The notes: generated by a model from the letters alone, not told the origin. DNA of 64,000 nucleotides from Edaphochlamys debaryana (GCA_016858145.1 JAEHOE010000030.1:186001-250000), one strand, 5' to 3'. Counted from the stretch's first letter, positions 10,701 through 22,515 are shown. Made by a program: numbers and translations.

Positions 10701-13700
10701 TAATAAGTGCGCCCATGTCACTGCATCCGCAGGCCAAGGACAGCGAGGGTGCCCAGAAGGTCAAGAAATGGGTTGAAACGGAAGGTGGGGCTAGCTGCTT
10801 CGCAAAGCGTGCATGCCCGGACTGGCCTCACTTCACTTTGCATCATGGCTTGCAGGCGCATACTATGCCAACACGCTTCCCATACAGGTACGCCTGCCTC
10901 GAAAACAGCTGACCCACGCAGGAGTGCGAGCGCGCTCTTTGTTGCCGGTTGCCGTACGTGTGCTCCTTGTGACGTTGCGCCCTATCCACCTGACCCCCGT
11001 ACGCGGCCCTTCTCTCGGACGGACCTGCTGCCCAGCAGTCCGCCAACGACGATCGAGTACCCGCTACTGGCGCGACGGACATTGAGAGCAGCGACGGCGG
11101 TCACCACGCACCGATTGTTATCGCCAACATCATGGCATCCGGCTTCCCCGATGTGTCTATTGACGGAGGGCACGGCCACCTGGCTGGCGGCCTGCGCTCC
11201 GGCAAGGAAGGCGCCGCTCTGGTTGGCAGCGGCGCCAAGGCGGCTGGCAAGGCGGGCTCCGCTGCAGACGATGACGACGCCGCGAGCGAGGGAGGACGCA
11301 GCGCCATGTCGGGCCTGTCAGGTGCGTGAGGTGCTGTGTGCCGACGCCGTCGTCGTGTCGCGCGAATGCCCAGTAGTGTCTCACCGGGCACCCTAACCTA
11401 TCCTGCCTACCCCCCGTGTGCTCACGCTGTCGTCCTTCCCAATCATCCCCGTCCCTACCTGCCCCTGTCCCTGTCGCCCGGCACCCGACCCTTCCGACCC
11501 CCCTGTTACTTCACCCTCCTGCCGCCCTCAGCCGCCAGCGGCGGCGCCGAGTACAAGCGCGGCAAGCGGTTCCGCAAGCTGGCCCGCCTCATGGACTCGA
11601 GCCAGGCGCAGACGGTGGGTGCGGGCGGCTGATGCGTGACTTGAGGCCTGGAACCAAGCTTTAGCCCTTTCCTTTAACCGCCGCTGACCCGCCGGGCCCT
11701 GAGCCTTCGGAATGGGAGCCAAACGATCTGCACAGGCGGTTATTGACCTTCCGACGCCCCACACCACATGACCCCTCAGGTCCAGCAGCGCTTGAAGCGC
11801 CACGCCCTGGTGGTCGTTGCCTTGCTTGCGGCCGTGCACGTGGCGTGCTTTGTGCTGGCGCTCCTCGCCTTCCAGGAGCAGCGCGAGGCCATGCTCTCCA
11901 TCGGCTACAGCGGAGCCCTGCAGAGGTTCCTGCACCGGGTGAGGCGCGAAGACCCATACACTATGAAGTAGACCCGCACGGGCTGGGGACGTACCACATG
12001 GCTAACGCATCGCCCTCAGCCTCGTGCCTCTGCGCCGTCAACCTTCGCCCGCAGACCCTGACCGACACCCGCTCCCTGGATGTGATCACGACCAACCGCA
12101 CGCTGCCGAACCTTTACACGCCTGACGACGCCCAGGCATGATCGTAGGAATCATTCCGTGCTTGTTGGCCGCTGGCAGGCCTTGAACACTCCTGGCTTTG
12201 AATAGTACGGCGTGCGCTCTTCCACTCAAGGTAACTGTCATCTCACCTTGGCGCTCTGCACTGCCTCTTTTTCCCCACCAGTTCTTCGTGGATCGCATTG
12301 CATCGGCTGCCGGACAGATCAAGGTCCGCATCAACGCCATCCTGAACAGGAACCACGGCACCGAGTCGCAGGTCATATCGCTTCTCTTCAACACCACCCG
12401 CTCAGTGAGTCTGGGGTATATGCGGCGTTTCCGCATGGGGCAGGAGAGTGGGTACCGCTGGCAGAAGGGGCCGTGTCCTGTGTGGATGCGGCATGGGGCA
12501 GAGTTGGGGCCTGACGCGCACAGTACGCCCTGTCCGCATCTTGCCCCAGGTGTGGAGCGGTGACAACCCCGACGGCACAGATGTGTACAGCAACATCACC
12601 GTTTGGGTGGGTCTAGTTCCTTTCCAGTGCAACCCGGAGCCTCCTATCTCCCTCTCCCTCTAAAGCAACCACACCCCTGTGAGTAGGCACGCACTTGTGG
12701 TTTCCTTACAAGGCAAGCCCTCACCCCCTTGCTTGCCCCAGGACTTCTTCACGCGCTTCTACGCGATGTCTCGAGTCATCGAGCAGAACGGAATGCAGTG
12801 GGTGGCCAACGGCGTTGCCATGTCAACCACCGGCCCAGGCCAGTTTCTACTCAAGAGCGGGCCCGACTTGTTCAGGGCTTCCCGGCAGGTGCGTAACGTG
12901 TGTACTGCATGATGAAGCAGCAATTATGTCCACGCCTTTCGTCTCTGACTCCAATGCCTTGTGTCCATGCCGAAACAGATTCTCGACACACTCCTGTACC
13001 AAGCAGTTAACGCCGCTGAGCGGGTGGGCCAGGCTGGGGTGCAGAATGACTCGCTGTACTGCTCGCTGATCCCATCGTCGGCCCTGCCCGCCTCGTAACC
13101 CAATCATTTGCATGCGTCCGCTGGCACACTCGACAGGTTGGCAGCCTGCACATTATCCTGCTTTGCGTGGAGGGTGCTGCGATCAGCTGCCTGGCAGCCC
13201 TGTGAGTCACAGGGGATGGAGCGGCGTGAGCGAGGTGTGACCTGGTATCGATGGGCATAAGTAGGCATGCTGGGAGTACTTGGGGAGGGGGAGCCGCCAT
13301 GAGCTGCCTGGCCGCACTGTAAACAGGCAGGGCATGAAGGAATGAGGGCTTTGGTAGTGGACGCGAGACCAGGAGCTAGTGTGCGATCCCACCAGGCCCT
13401 CTTGCACTGCCCTCACGCTCTGCGTGCCTGCCCTTGTCCTGGAGACACACCCACCTGCCACTGGTCCCCCTCCGTTTCCGGCGCCCACCCCTCAGCTACC
13501 TGGCCTACCTGCTCAAGGCAGTGGCGGCACAGCGGTACAAGCTGTACGGCACGTTCCTCGTCATCCCCGTGGTGGGTGGCAGCAGAGCAGCGAAAGTCAC
13601 CGGATTGTAGTGCTCCCTCCATGCACCCTGCTAAGGCCCTGACCCGTCCTCCCCGCCCACAGGGTCTGACGCGGGCGCTGGCCTCCCAGAACACCAACCT

Positions 13701-16700
13701 GCTGGTTGGGGTGAGTCGTACGTCGGCAGAGGCGTGTGCTGCGGTACTCAACTCCCTTGCCACCTGCAGCCTGCCCCCCTGCGCGCGTGTGCCACCCCAC
13801 TCCACTTCCACCCCGCGTCTCCTACCCTCTCCACCACCAACAAGAGCCCTCTGCCCCACACCCTGCAGGAGGACGACGACGAGGACGGCGAGGAGGAGGA
13901 GCAACAGCTTCCAGAGGTCAGCACTGATCAGGGTGAGGCGGCGGCGGCCACCAAGCAGAAGCGCCGCGCCACGCTGGCCGTCGAGGCGCACGGCGGGACC
14001 GGTGGACAGAAGGGCGGGCAAGAGGGAGGCAGCGTACACGGTGGCCTAGGCCTGGACGTGGCGCCTCGCACTGGGAGCGCTGCGGCCAACGGCTACAGCA
14101 ATGGCTCAATGCCCCGACGCGAGTCGCACGGGCCCAGCGACTGGGCGGACGGCGGTGGGCACGGAGGCGGCGTTCTGACCCGCTTCAAACGCTTCTTGGC
14201 CAGGTGCGGCCGGAAGTTGGCATCTGAAGCCTCGTATTCTACCTGGAGTTGGTTGCGGCCGGAGTGCAAGACTGTTGTTGCGTTGCTCAAGGAGCCGCCG
14301 CCCGGCCGGCTTGCTTCTGCGCCCCCTTGTGTGCAGGCGCAAGAAGGGCGTGTACCCGCTCTCGCACTCCGGCTCTGTCGTCACCGGCGCTGCCGTTGCA
14401 GCTGCTTCCAAGCGCACTCTCAAGTACGACTCGTACGAGACCTGGCTTATGCTGCTCCCCTTCCTGCTGTGGTCCGCCCTGGTGAGTGCCTGGGCTACGC
14501 GTTAAGAATTGATACGCGGTCAAGGCCCCGCCTGACCCGCCCCCTGCGCTCAACTGACCTCTTTGCCGCCGCATTGCAGGTCATCGCCGTCTACTGCGTT
14601 GCGGTGCTAAAGATGTCTGTAAGCCGAGGGAGTGGGAGATAGAACTGCTGGGGAGAATGTCGTTTTGATTCTTTGCTGCTTGCTTCGGTCCCTGCTGCTT
14701 CCGGCCCGCCGCCCTACCGCATTTGTTTCGCTGCTTGTTGTTCCCACAGGACATCGTGCAAGTGGTGGCCATCCACTCTGTCGCCAACTTTATTGCGGCG
14801 CGCACCTACCGGGCGGTGAGGCTCGCTACCGGGATACTGGGATTTGTGCTGCAGGGCTAGCGGCCGCCGCCGGCGGCAGCGCAAAGACCGTGCGGGTTGC
14901 GCCTTGCGCGAATGTCCTTAACCTCTCGCAGACCTGCTAGGTATTGTCTTGCGTGTCTGCCATGACACTGCGTTATGCCCCTTCAATTCCTACCCCCTTT
15001 CTCCCCTCCCCACTTGGCACGGTCCGGGCATTCATGGCCGCGTGCAGATCTTCTACTCCCAGGTGCGCACCCACTCCGAACCCTCTGTCACCACATTTCC
15101 GTGTTGACGGGTGTTGGGCCCTAGCGCTAGGCGGTCAGCGTGGCCAGGCGACGCGGTGCACCGGGCAAGCACGTGGCCTGGAGCCCCCAGCCCGCACGTG
15201 ATCCACAACCCCGCAGGAGTGGGCCGCCTCAGTCACCGCTGCCGAGTTCGCTGTCCGTCGAAGCAACCTCCCAGTTGTGCTCAAACTGGTGCGGGACGCC
15301 TGGTACACCCTCCAGCTGGGCAAGAACGCCTACATGGCGGCAGGTGCGCAAGGTTACGACCCGTGCAGTGCTAGTTAAGGCTAGCAAAGTGTCTAACCGT
15401 CCCAAGGTGCGTCCGTTAGGAGGGTGCGTGCACGACCCTGCGTGCCCAGGCCAACGCACACTTCTCGTCTCCCACGCACGCTAAAGCCCCGCACTGCCCC
15501 CGTGCGTGGCGCGTTGCCCCGCTAGGTCCCAACGTGGAGGTCTTTCCCCTCGTTGAGGAAGGATTGGCCCACGCCTCACCCCGGCTGCGGGACATCTTCT
15601 ACGTCAGCGGTAACTGCTTCCGTGCGCCGGTGAGGTTTGCCGTAGGCTCACGCGGTTTGCCAAGTCCATAGGATGCGTCATAGAGTGGGGTTTGAGTTAC
15701 CGGTATCCCGCACCGACACTACTACGTACTGCACCTTGCATCACGTCTGCCCTTGCCCTCTCCGCTCAGGAGCACCTCCCCTGCCCCGACCCCTCCTATC
15801 GCTTTTACACCGTCGCAACTGCCGGCCTCGACACGATGATGGAGCAATTCATGCTGGCGCTCTCCCAAATGGCCCTCAACACAACCACCTTTGAGAATGA
15901 TTTCCGTGGCCTTGCCGATTCTAACTTCGACTTCGTCTACAACGTGGGCAGCCAGGACCTGCTGGACGGCTGTGTAAGGGTCAGCGAGGCGCATTACGAC
16001 ACGCTGAATACCCTCTTCGACAGTGAGTTTGCCGTAAGAGTATTGTACGTAGCTCTTGCGTTTTGCGCCTTTTGCACTGCAAGCCTCCAAACCGCCCTAA
16101 CCCGCCCTCCTCCCGTTCTCTTCCCCCAGACATCCTGGTGCTCCACATCATCCTGTTCCTCATGCTGTGGGTCATCTTCGCCGGCTTCGTGTTCCTGCTC
16201 CTGCAGCCCCTGCTCAGGAGGGTCACCAAGGAGGTGGGTAGGCAGGCGGGGGCCAAGGACCTTGGCAGGGATTGTAGGGCTTCCCGCCCCTGTAGCCTTA
16301 GCCCTCTGCTTCCCGCCCTCTCACCGCTGTGCCTCCCCCCGCCCTGCCTCTGCCTCCCCCTCCATTCGCCTCACAGCGCCGCCGCATCGCTGAGCTCATG
16401 TCGCAGCTGCCCCTGGAGCTGGATGTGGAGAAGCTGGTCAGCAGGGCGCTGCTCAACGCACCCGCGGGCAACGGAGCCGCCGGCAATGGTGTAGCGGCGG
16501 CGAACGGCGGCGGCGGAGGAGGCGTGGTGGTAGTCGCCGGGGCCCCACCGGGACGGACTATCAGCGATGATACCGCCTTGGAAGGTAGGCATGCACAGCG
16601 TTGGCAACTACATGGGGCACGTGGAGCAAAGCGGGGAGTTGATGTATTTGCCGCCTAGTTCTGCTGTGCGCTTTTGTACACCCACCACTAGGGGTGCCAT

Positions 16701-17103
16701 GCACCTCTTGGCAAACCAGGTGGAAAGGGTTAATTTGCCGGGCCGACGCGTGCAGCATGGGATGAGGATAGACGCGTGTGCTGTGCACCTCATCCACTGC
16801 TGTCCCAACCGCACGCCGGCCTTGCAGATATCTCCCAGAGGGACGCCACCAACAAGTGGAAGGCCATTATAAGGCAAGACGATGGATGACGCAAGCGGGC
16901 CGGCTCTGCCTTACTTGTCCTGCGTCAGCAGCGCACTCATTGAGGCCCATCAACCCCAGAACCCAGCTCAAGCGGTTCGCACAATTAAATAACGCCTTAA
17001 CCGCCCTGCATCTCTCCTCCTCTTCCGCAGGCACTCTAGCATGGTAGGAAAGGGCTCCATAACGGAGCCGCGCCGCTCGCAGCAGTCAGCGGCAGGCCGC
17101 TGA
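1563..17103 (+). CDS. Gene 1: TmcB-like multi-PAS membrane protein, intact
   Basis: A spliced gene of 58 exons encoding about 2544 aa; every junction keeps phase and there is no internal stop. The start is the first ATG of a Ser-rich N-terminus (MAGSEYAASS) that matches the starts of genes 2 and 3; the stop is TGA at 17101-17103. Order of parts: membrane module (about aa 45-480), TmcB/TmcC-type helical module (about 484-614), five PAS-like units (about 625-1365), disordered linker, and C-terminal membrane module (about 1775-2430). The family is named after Dictyostelium tiny macrocysts B; its biochemical role in algae is not established. It is probably a large membrane sensor, but ligand and output cannot be read from sequence. 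Five introns appear to begin with GC. Its C-terminal half resembles gene 4 more than genes 2 and 3. It is the only copy lacking the intron that splits exon 29. Confidence 0.88.
4926..6177 (+). other. Gene 1 TmcB/TmcC helical (TPR-like) module (exons 16-20)
   Basis: Exons: 4926-4978, 5557-5634, 5731-5809, 5910-6017, 6102-6177. This is the most recognisable family signature: short amphipathic helices, then VVLESYGSSPKLVRLYGKFL, KNDPWGA and AEYFAEADRLEE. In TmcB-like proteins this block is described as TPR-like repeats and sits just before the PAS domains, as here. The intron at 4979-5556 is unusually long (578 nt) and is long in genes 2 and 3 too (588 and 584 nt). Confidence 0.82.
6275..10290 (+). 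other. Gene 1 tandem PAS region and linker (exons 21-31)
   Basis: Exons: 6275-6348, 6426-6465, 6549-6806, 6939-7068, 7206-7403, 7501-7655, 7779-8122, 8269-8577, 8697-8939, 9040-9399, 9507-10290. Five PAS-like units are visible by their repeated hydrophobic-strand, Gly-turn, helix pattern: AVLVINSSGEVQMANKQT...LFGYKRG; TLWVAPNGTVAACDPHFVAN; LLVASRKGVILHASPELAAA; RLSVSADGRITNISKG...LGRGLWELV; and MGLLQLDAEGRVAAVLEE. The first is the most canonical (AN...LFGY...LEGK). No conserved FMN-binding Cys motif or haem ligand stands out. Exon 31 continues as an Ala/Pro/Ser-rich linker with ERTRRGSVALDG. Exon 29 ends at a GC donor (8940, gcaagc). Confidence 0.78.
10424..17103 (+). other. Gene 1 linker end and C-terminal membrane module (exons 32-58)
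   Basis: Exons: 10424-10477, 10545-10621, 10733-10784, 10856-10887, 11039-11321, 11532-11614, 11780-11938, 12055-12135, 12282-12404, 12550-12606, 12742-12888, 12979-13023, 13137-13201, 13496-13571, 13663-13710, 13869-14203, 14337-14481, 14580-14618, 14750-14815, 15048-15062, 15217-15343, 15526-15629, 15770-16022, 16130-16233, 16377-16584, 16828-16873, 17031-17103. Spans include VVVALLAAVHVACFVLALLA, IILLCVEGAAISCLAALYLA, YETWLMLLPFLLWSALVIAV and the last, ILVLHIILFLMLWVIFAGFV. Two large polar segments, with sequons such as NTTR and NITV, lie between spans. An acidic tract (EDDDDEDGEEEEQQ) is followed by KQKRRATL. Introns after exons 39 (12136, gcatga) and 57 (16874, gcaaga) have GC donors. 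Confidence 0.78.
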
Positions 17104-20100
17104 GAATGGGCGAGGGGAAGAAGCATGCCACTGGAGCGGGCGAACGCTGCACGGGAGTGAGAGTCGAGCTGGAGACGCTACACGCTGCGCCGCACGTGAC
17201 CCTTGACGTAGGAGATGCGTAGATGGGCCCGCTGCAGGCGTTGCTGCGACGGCTGGGCCCACACTTGTCAAAAAGAGCGGCTTGAAGAGGAAAGAAGTAG
17301 TTTAGGGGGAGGTGGCGGTGTGGAATTCCTGAGGCTGTACGGAAACTTGAGGGGCGTGAGGGCCCGCAACCCTGAACAGTACCGGTGATGATCGACCCAG
17401 CAGCACATGACTGAGTCAGTTAGCGCATAAATGGATAATAGGCATCACCGGGACCACAGGAAGTTGTTCTTGATCCCGTGCTACAAGCCAACCGCATTGG
17501 GTATGGCTATACATCTGGGTGGGCATCAGTATATGCTTCGTTAAACTAAAACAGTTGGCCGGGGTTTATGTGTGGCTTGTACAACAATTGCATCATGAGC
17601 AGGAGGTGGCCGTTGGCCTTGGTGTCATGCTGGGTGTCCTTGTCACTGGGAAGGGCTGCTGCAAGCGTGCTTGGGAGGGCGCGCGGTCCCCGCACATTCG
17701 CGGCTTGCCCCCACCTCCTCCCAAGCAGGCTCGCATCGCAGCCAGTGTACCAGTACCGGTAGGTGAATATGTTGTCATTCTGCCTTGGGGCCGGGTGTTG
17801 GTCGATTGCCACGCCCTGCTGGCTATGCAAGTATGGGCTCAGCAATTATATTAAACTTGCCTTCCTCTGGCACCTATCCTCCGTGTATGTTGCCCGGACG
17901 TTTGCTGGCTTAACTCTGGTGTGGGGGCGCCTGACGTCGTCAGTCGTGGCTAGAATATGGTTTGAGGGGTTTCTGAGGAGCCGGGCCCCTTCATCCTGAA
18001 GGGGCCGGGAGAAATGGAGCGGGGGCTGCTGGAATGCAGCCTGACACACATGAACCTAATTCCCGGCATTGCGGGGTTGCGAAGGCCCCTAACTTATGGC
18101 GGCGTGGGTTCAGTCCGTGCGCTGTGGGGTGTAGTGCTTGATTGCGCGGCCCCAGTGCTGCCCGGCCTCGCGGGGTTTGGGGCTCAGCCCTTTTCCCTGC
18201 TGGACCGCCCTCGGCACGAGGTGTGTGTTAAGAGGGCGGGTTTATGTGAGGGGCTAGGGAGGACCAGATCCCCGTAATTTGATACGCTACAGGGAAGCTA
18301 CCGCTCCCGCGGTAGTGGGAATGACTCCAGACGGCAGGTCCAACCTTGTAACGCGGTCCTGAGGAGGGACAGACACCCTTGTTCGCCTGTATACATTAAC
18401 GGCATGCTATGGCGGTAGCTGCGTGGCATTTGCGCAGCTGTCATGCGGCACGTCAAGCATCCAACGGGGGTCGTGTACGCACACAATTGAGCTGCGGGGT
18501 TGGTGTTGGACCGTACGCGCATTAGTGAGTTCCGACCGGGTTTGACGACCGCCCAGGGAGGCTCCGGTCCGGGGCCCAGGGAGGCTCCGATCCTGGAACA
18601 GGAGGACTTGTAGTCAAGAACATCCAGCAGGTTAGAGCAAGTCATGCCAGAGTCATGGGTGCACAGCAGGCTGAGCCGAAGGGTCCCACGCACCCCAGTG
18701 AGCGCTCCAGCCACCAGGCTGGCCTTCAACAGGGATCAGGCATTGCGCGAGCCTCTTGTTACGGTCACGGCGCAGGAACAGGAACTTGTTGGAGGACCGA
18801 TGTCGCGAGGGCTCAACCCCAGCACCAGCTCCATAACTCCACACCCTGCCCCGGAGCCGCCATGGCAGAGTGGATGCACCTTCGCCCACAGGGCGGCTCC
18901 TTGCTCGCTGTCCTTTGGCTTTCAAGACAGGGCTGTCTGGAAGGCAATTTGTAGTCGGGTGTTGGCGAGGCGTGTTTCTTTGCAGTAAGGTGGCAGAGGG
19001 GGGAGGGAACATTCAAAACTCCTTCACCGCCGCATCACAGTCCCTATCCCCCGGACTGCCCCGACCTCCCCGCCACCCCCTTGCCGTACGCTGCACACAC
19101 TGCCGTACACGTTGCAACAAAACTAGGTATTGTTCTTTTGCCAATAGACTACGCTTCGTGTGCGCTACTGCCTTGGGCCGTTGGGCGTGGACGGGGAGCG
19201 TCGATGGGGCTGGGGTCCGGTCCATTGACCCATGTTTGGCACCTGGCATCCGCGCAAGCCATGCCCTAGGCCTCCTGTATGACGAACTATGGTCAACAAT
19301 CAACACCGGCGCGCCTGGCAGTGGCGGCAGCGACGGTCCTCAAGTGTCCTGCGCGCGAGACATGCAGACATGGCCGCAATCCCTCCGGCTTTAATGTAGG
19401 GGTGGCACCCGTTGATCTGCCCCTTCAACTGCTGAGCAGCTACACTCAGAGCCCTGACAGCTCATCCTCGGCCGGAGGAGACCGGCCCATCCGGCCTCCA
19501 GGCTGCTCTGGTCCACAACCCTCAACCCAAGGGGCATCGGGGCAAACCTGGGCCGAACTGGGCCGACAAGACTCGACTAGACCGCCTGACCGCCCGCCGG
19601 GCCAGGTCCCTTCCCTGACAGCCTTGCCAACCCTAAGCTGGACGATCGTTCAACTCTTTGTTCGACTCTGGACGGTCGGTCTGGATCGGTCGGGCCCTGT
19701 ACCGGGCAGGCACGCACGTGACAGGCCTGACACCATGGGGCCGACTTCCAGAGCTATCCCTGTACGCCAAAGTCATGTCAGAGAGCGCGTGAGTCGAATT
19801 GGCGGCGATTATGCGATGAGAAATCGGGCCTCGGCAACGACCTTAACGACCGCCGTGCGAGACCACCGCACCGCGACAATTGCTCCCGACTGAGGCTTCC
19901 TTGCAGGCTCTTAGGTTGGGAAGGGCACGGAATTCGCCAGGCACCGAGGACGCTTTTTGGCTTGGTCTTGCGAGTTTTTCACATTGGCCTGGCTGCAGCG
20001 TATGGAGCTGATTCCACGCTATAGCACGAAGCAGGGTTGTTCGGCAAAAACTTGGCCAACAAGTTATTGCAGGTCCAATTTGCGACGCACGCAGACGCAG

Positions 20101-20316
20101 TGCTACCCATACTGTTGCTCACATAGACACTAGACAGTAGACATCGCTTGAGTACTTGCGCCTGGCCAGAGGCAGCTGCTCTGTGTCATGAGTACACCTG
20201 ATAAGGTTAGCCAATAAGCCCGCGGGCGTCAACAAACAAAGAGAGAGTGCAGCAAAACTGTAAGGCGACAGTGAGCGTGGTGGGCGTCCGGTCGCGGCTG
20301 CGCCGACGAGTGGCGG
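17104..20316. other. Intergenic region between genes 1 and 2
   Basis: No supportable gene. It must contain the gene 1 3' UTR and the gene 2 promoter. The nearest copy of the algal polyadenylation motif TGTAA that I found downstream of gene 1 is at 18347-18351, rather distant. Other structure: an imperfect hairpin at 17981-18009 (CCGGGCCCCTTCA facing TGAAGGGGCCGGG), and a roughly 20-bp tandem duplication at 18550-18594 built on CCCAGGGAGGCTCCG. A 204-codon open frame at 19279-19893 is Pro/Arg/Ser-rich, has no paralogue near genes 3 or 4, and I do not call it. Confidence 0.6.
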
Positions 20317-21257
20317 ATGGCTGGCTCGGAGAGCAACGCCGGCTCGTCCGCTGCAAGCTCTGCATCGGCGGCATCGCGACGGATAAGGTGGGCTGCCCGC
20401 GGCTAAGCTGCTGACGAGTAAGAGTCAGCAGACATGCATGCTACGGACAGCAAAACCAGCGCTGCGCTGATTGAGAGACGATGCTTGCTAGGAAGAGGAA
20501 AGCCGTGGCAGTGCTCGACCCCTTGCACACCGCATAACCCTGCTGCCGTCCCACGTCGAGACGCGTTGAGTCCCTGACATGCCCCGACCTCCCCGGACCC
20601 TGAGCCCGGACCCCACCGCCGGACCCCCCTCACCCTTCCCAATGCATCCCAACAGGGCCGGCAAAGCCGACGAGGACGGCCGCGGGGAAGACCTATTGGA
20701 CCATCGCTCAAACTTAGAGGTTAGCAGGCTTGGCAATTGAAGGGGCTACGAGCACTGCCTAATGCTGCCAACGAGGGCACGGAGCCTAGCAGGTTGTGGT
20801 CCTGTCGTTCGGCTTACGCCTCTGCCCGCCCACCCCTCACAGAATGGCATCTTCGGCGTGCTCTTCACGCTTAGGTATGCGTGTTAAAGGCTGCGGCAAT
20901 GCTGCAACGCTGGTTGTTCTGTTTAGATCGTTGCCCCTACAACGTGATCCACACCTGCGCCCCTCCTCCCCGCCCGCAGCAAGGAGGCTGGCGAGCAGCG
21001 TGTGGTCATTCGCTGGGTGCTCCTCAAGATCCTGCTCGACGGCTGGCAGCTCTTCACAACGGTCATCATACCCAAAATGGGCTGGGACATCGACCCCAAT
21101 GGCACGTGAGTCGAGGGCCCAGGGTCCAGCGCCTGGCCCCTCTCTCCTACGCCTGGGCAAGCTTCAAACGCTTTCCTGTCCGCCGCCGCAGGGCTTGGGA
21201 CATCATTGGCGTGCTCAACTTCCAGTGGCTCGCCGATCTGGTGGGCGGGCTTCAGGG

Positions 21258-21413
21258 CAGTGTTGCTATCTTTCCTGAGCGTCCAGCGACTACCTCCCCT
21301 CTGGCAGCTTCCTTAGTCCCCTGGCGGGGCTCGGCGGGAGACTTTATTTGTATCGGCCTAGCAACTACGCCGGAGGACTACGGGTCGACTAATCGACGAT
21401 GATAGCAACACTG
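21258..21413. mobile_element. hAT-like MITE in gene 2 intron 5
   Basis: A 156-bp insertion absent from the equivalent introns of genes 1 and 3. It begins CAGTGTTGCTATC (21258-21270) and ends with the exact reverse complement GATAGCAACACTG (21401-21413), a 13-bp perfect terminal inverted repeat. It is flanked by identical 8-bp direct repeats CTTCAGGG at 21250-21257 and 21414-21421. An 8-bp target duplication with CAG-initial termini is the hallmark of the hAT superfamily. The element is too short to encode a transposase, so it is a non-autonomous, MITE-type copy. It lies inside an intron and leaves the splice sites intact. Confidence 0.85.
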
Positions 21414-22103
21414 CTTCAGGGCCTCGTGCGCACGACAGCTTTGCTGCTAAGTGCCTACTTCCAGCCATGCGTTCCTGTCATCTCTATGTTGCCAACCCAC
21501 GCCAGGGTGCAAGCCCGGTGTTAGTAAGTCTGATTCTGGTTCTACGTCGCACCCTCCTCCACCGCACGTCCCCCCTCAGGGCTACAGCGTGTACCTGGTG
21601 GTGCTGTACGGCATGGTGTCGCTGCTGGCCATCAACGTGGGGCTGTGCGTGTGGGTGGCGTGGTGCTTCAAGGAACAGAAGTTCCCCGTGGTGTGGCCAA
21701 TCAAGGTGCGGAGAAGGCAGGCGCACGCACAGGGCTGGGGCCATGCACCCGTGCGTGTATCTTGAGACAGCTCGGCCTTCGCCCCCGCTTTCCGCGCTTT
21801 GCCTTGACCGCATACTCCCGCTCTCGACCCCAGGTGCTCCGCGTGTTCAGCTCTGTGTTCTTCCAAGCCTTCGATGTGGCCTGCCTGAACCTGCTGCAGG
21901 CGAGCGGGAGGGCGCAACGGGTGGAAGGGGTTGTTGCCGAGCTGCTGACCAATGCCCCTTACCGAGCTTACACCCCGTTCCCTGCCTCTGCACTACAGCT
22001 TGGCATCAGCTGCCGCTACACGGGGTTTATGACGCCCCACATGCGGCTGGATCTCTTCCCCCAGTACAGTGAGCGCGGGGCATTTAGCGGGAGCTGAGGA
22101 GGC

Positions 22104-22515
22104 ATACAGTTGGCTTGCCCCAGTCTCCGCTCGGAGAGCGGAGCAGGGGCTACGCCTATGCGGTCACGTCGCAGGGTGCCCCGTTGGTGACGGCTCGGGC
22201 GCCATCGCCGCCAAAGAGTGCCACAGCGTAGAAGCAGAGTGCGGACTAAACCAAGGGGCAGAACGCAGGGGCCGCCGGAAGCCCTGGCGAGCGACGCGGG
22301 CGCTCCGTTTGCGGACCGCCGATGCGAGCGCCGGCGACGAGCCGCGCGTGCCACGCATGCTGCATTCGGCGTGTAGACTACATGCTTGCGCGTGGTGCAG
22401 CGCGGCGGGGTGCACATGCCGAGCCGCGGCCACGCGGCCACGCGGCCTCCCTCCCCCAGCAGCCCCCTGCGCCGCCCGCGACCCACCGGCGACCGCGCGC
22501 TCAGTGGTTTCTGTG
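22104..22515. other. About 410-bp unexplained insertion in gene 2 intron 8
   Basis: Intron 8 is 496 nt in gene 2 but about 100 nt in genes 1 and 3. Both edges still align with the paralogues (GCGGGAGCTGAGGAG on the left, ATGGCTCCGCGCTTAGCTGT on the right), so the extra sequence was inserted between them. It is GC-rich, includes a short hairpin near 22124-22142 (CTCCGCTC / GAGCGGAG), and has no clear terminal inverted repeats or coding frame. A four-base GCAT near each edge is too short to trust as a target duplication. Confidence 0.6.

Noticed and set aside
13413..14039. 208-codon minus-strand open frame across gene 1
   Set aside because: Exact antisense shadow of the conserved exons 45-47; GC-rich third positions keep the opposite strand open.
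19279..19893. 204-codon plus-strand open frame between genes 1 and 2
   Set aside because: Compositionally biased (Pro, Arg, Ser), no paralogue at the equivalent sites, no recognisable domain, and no flanking spliced exons.
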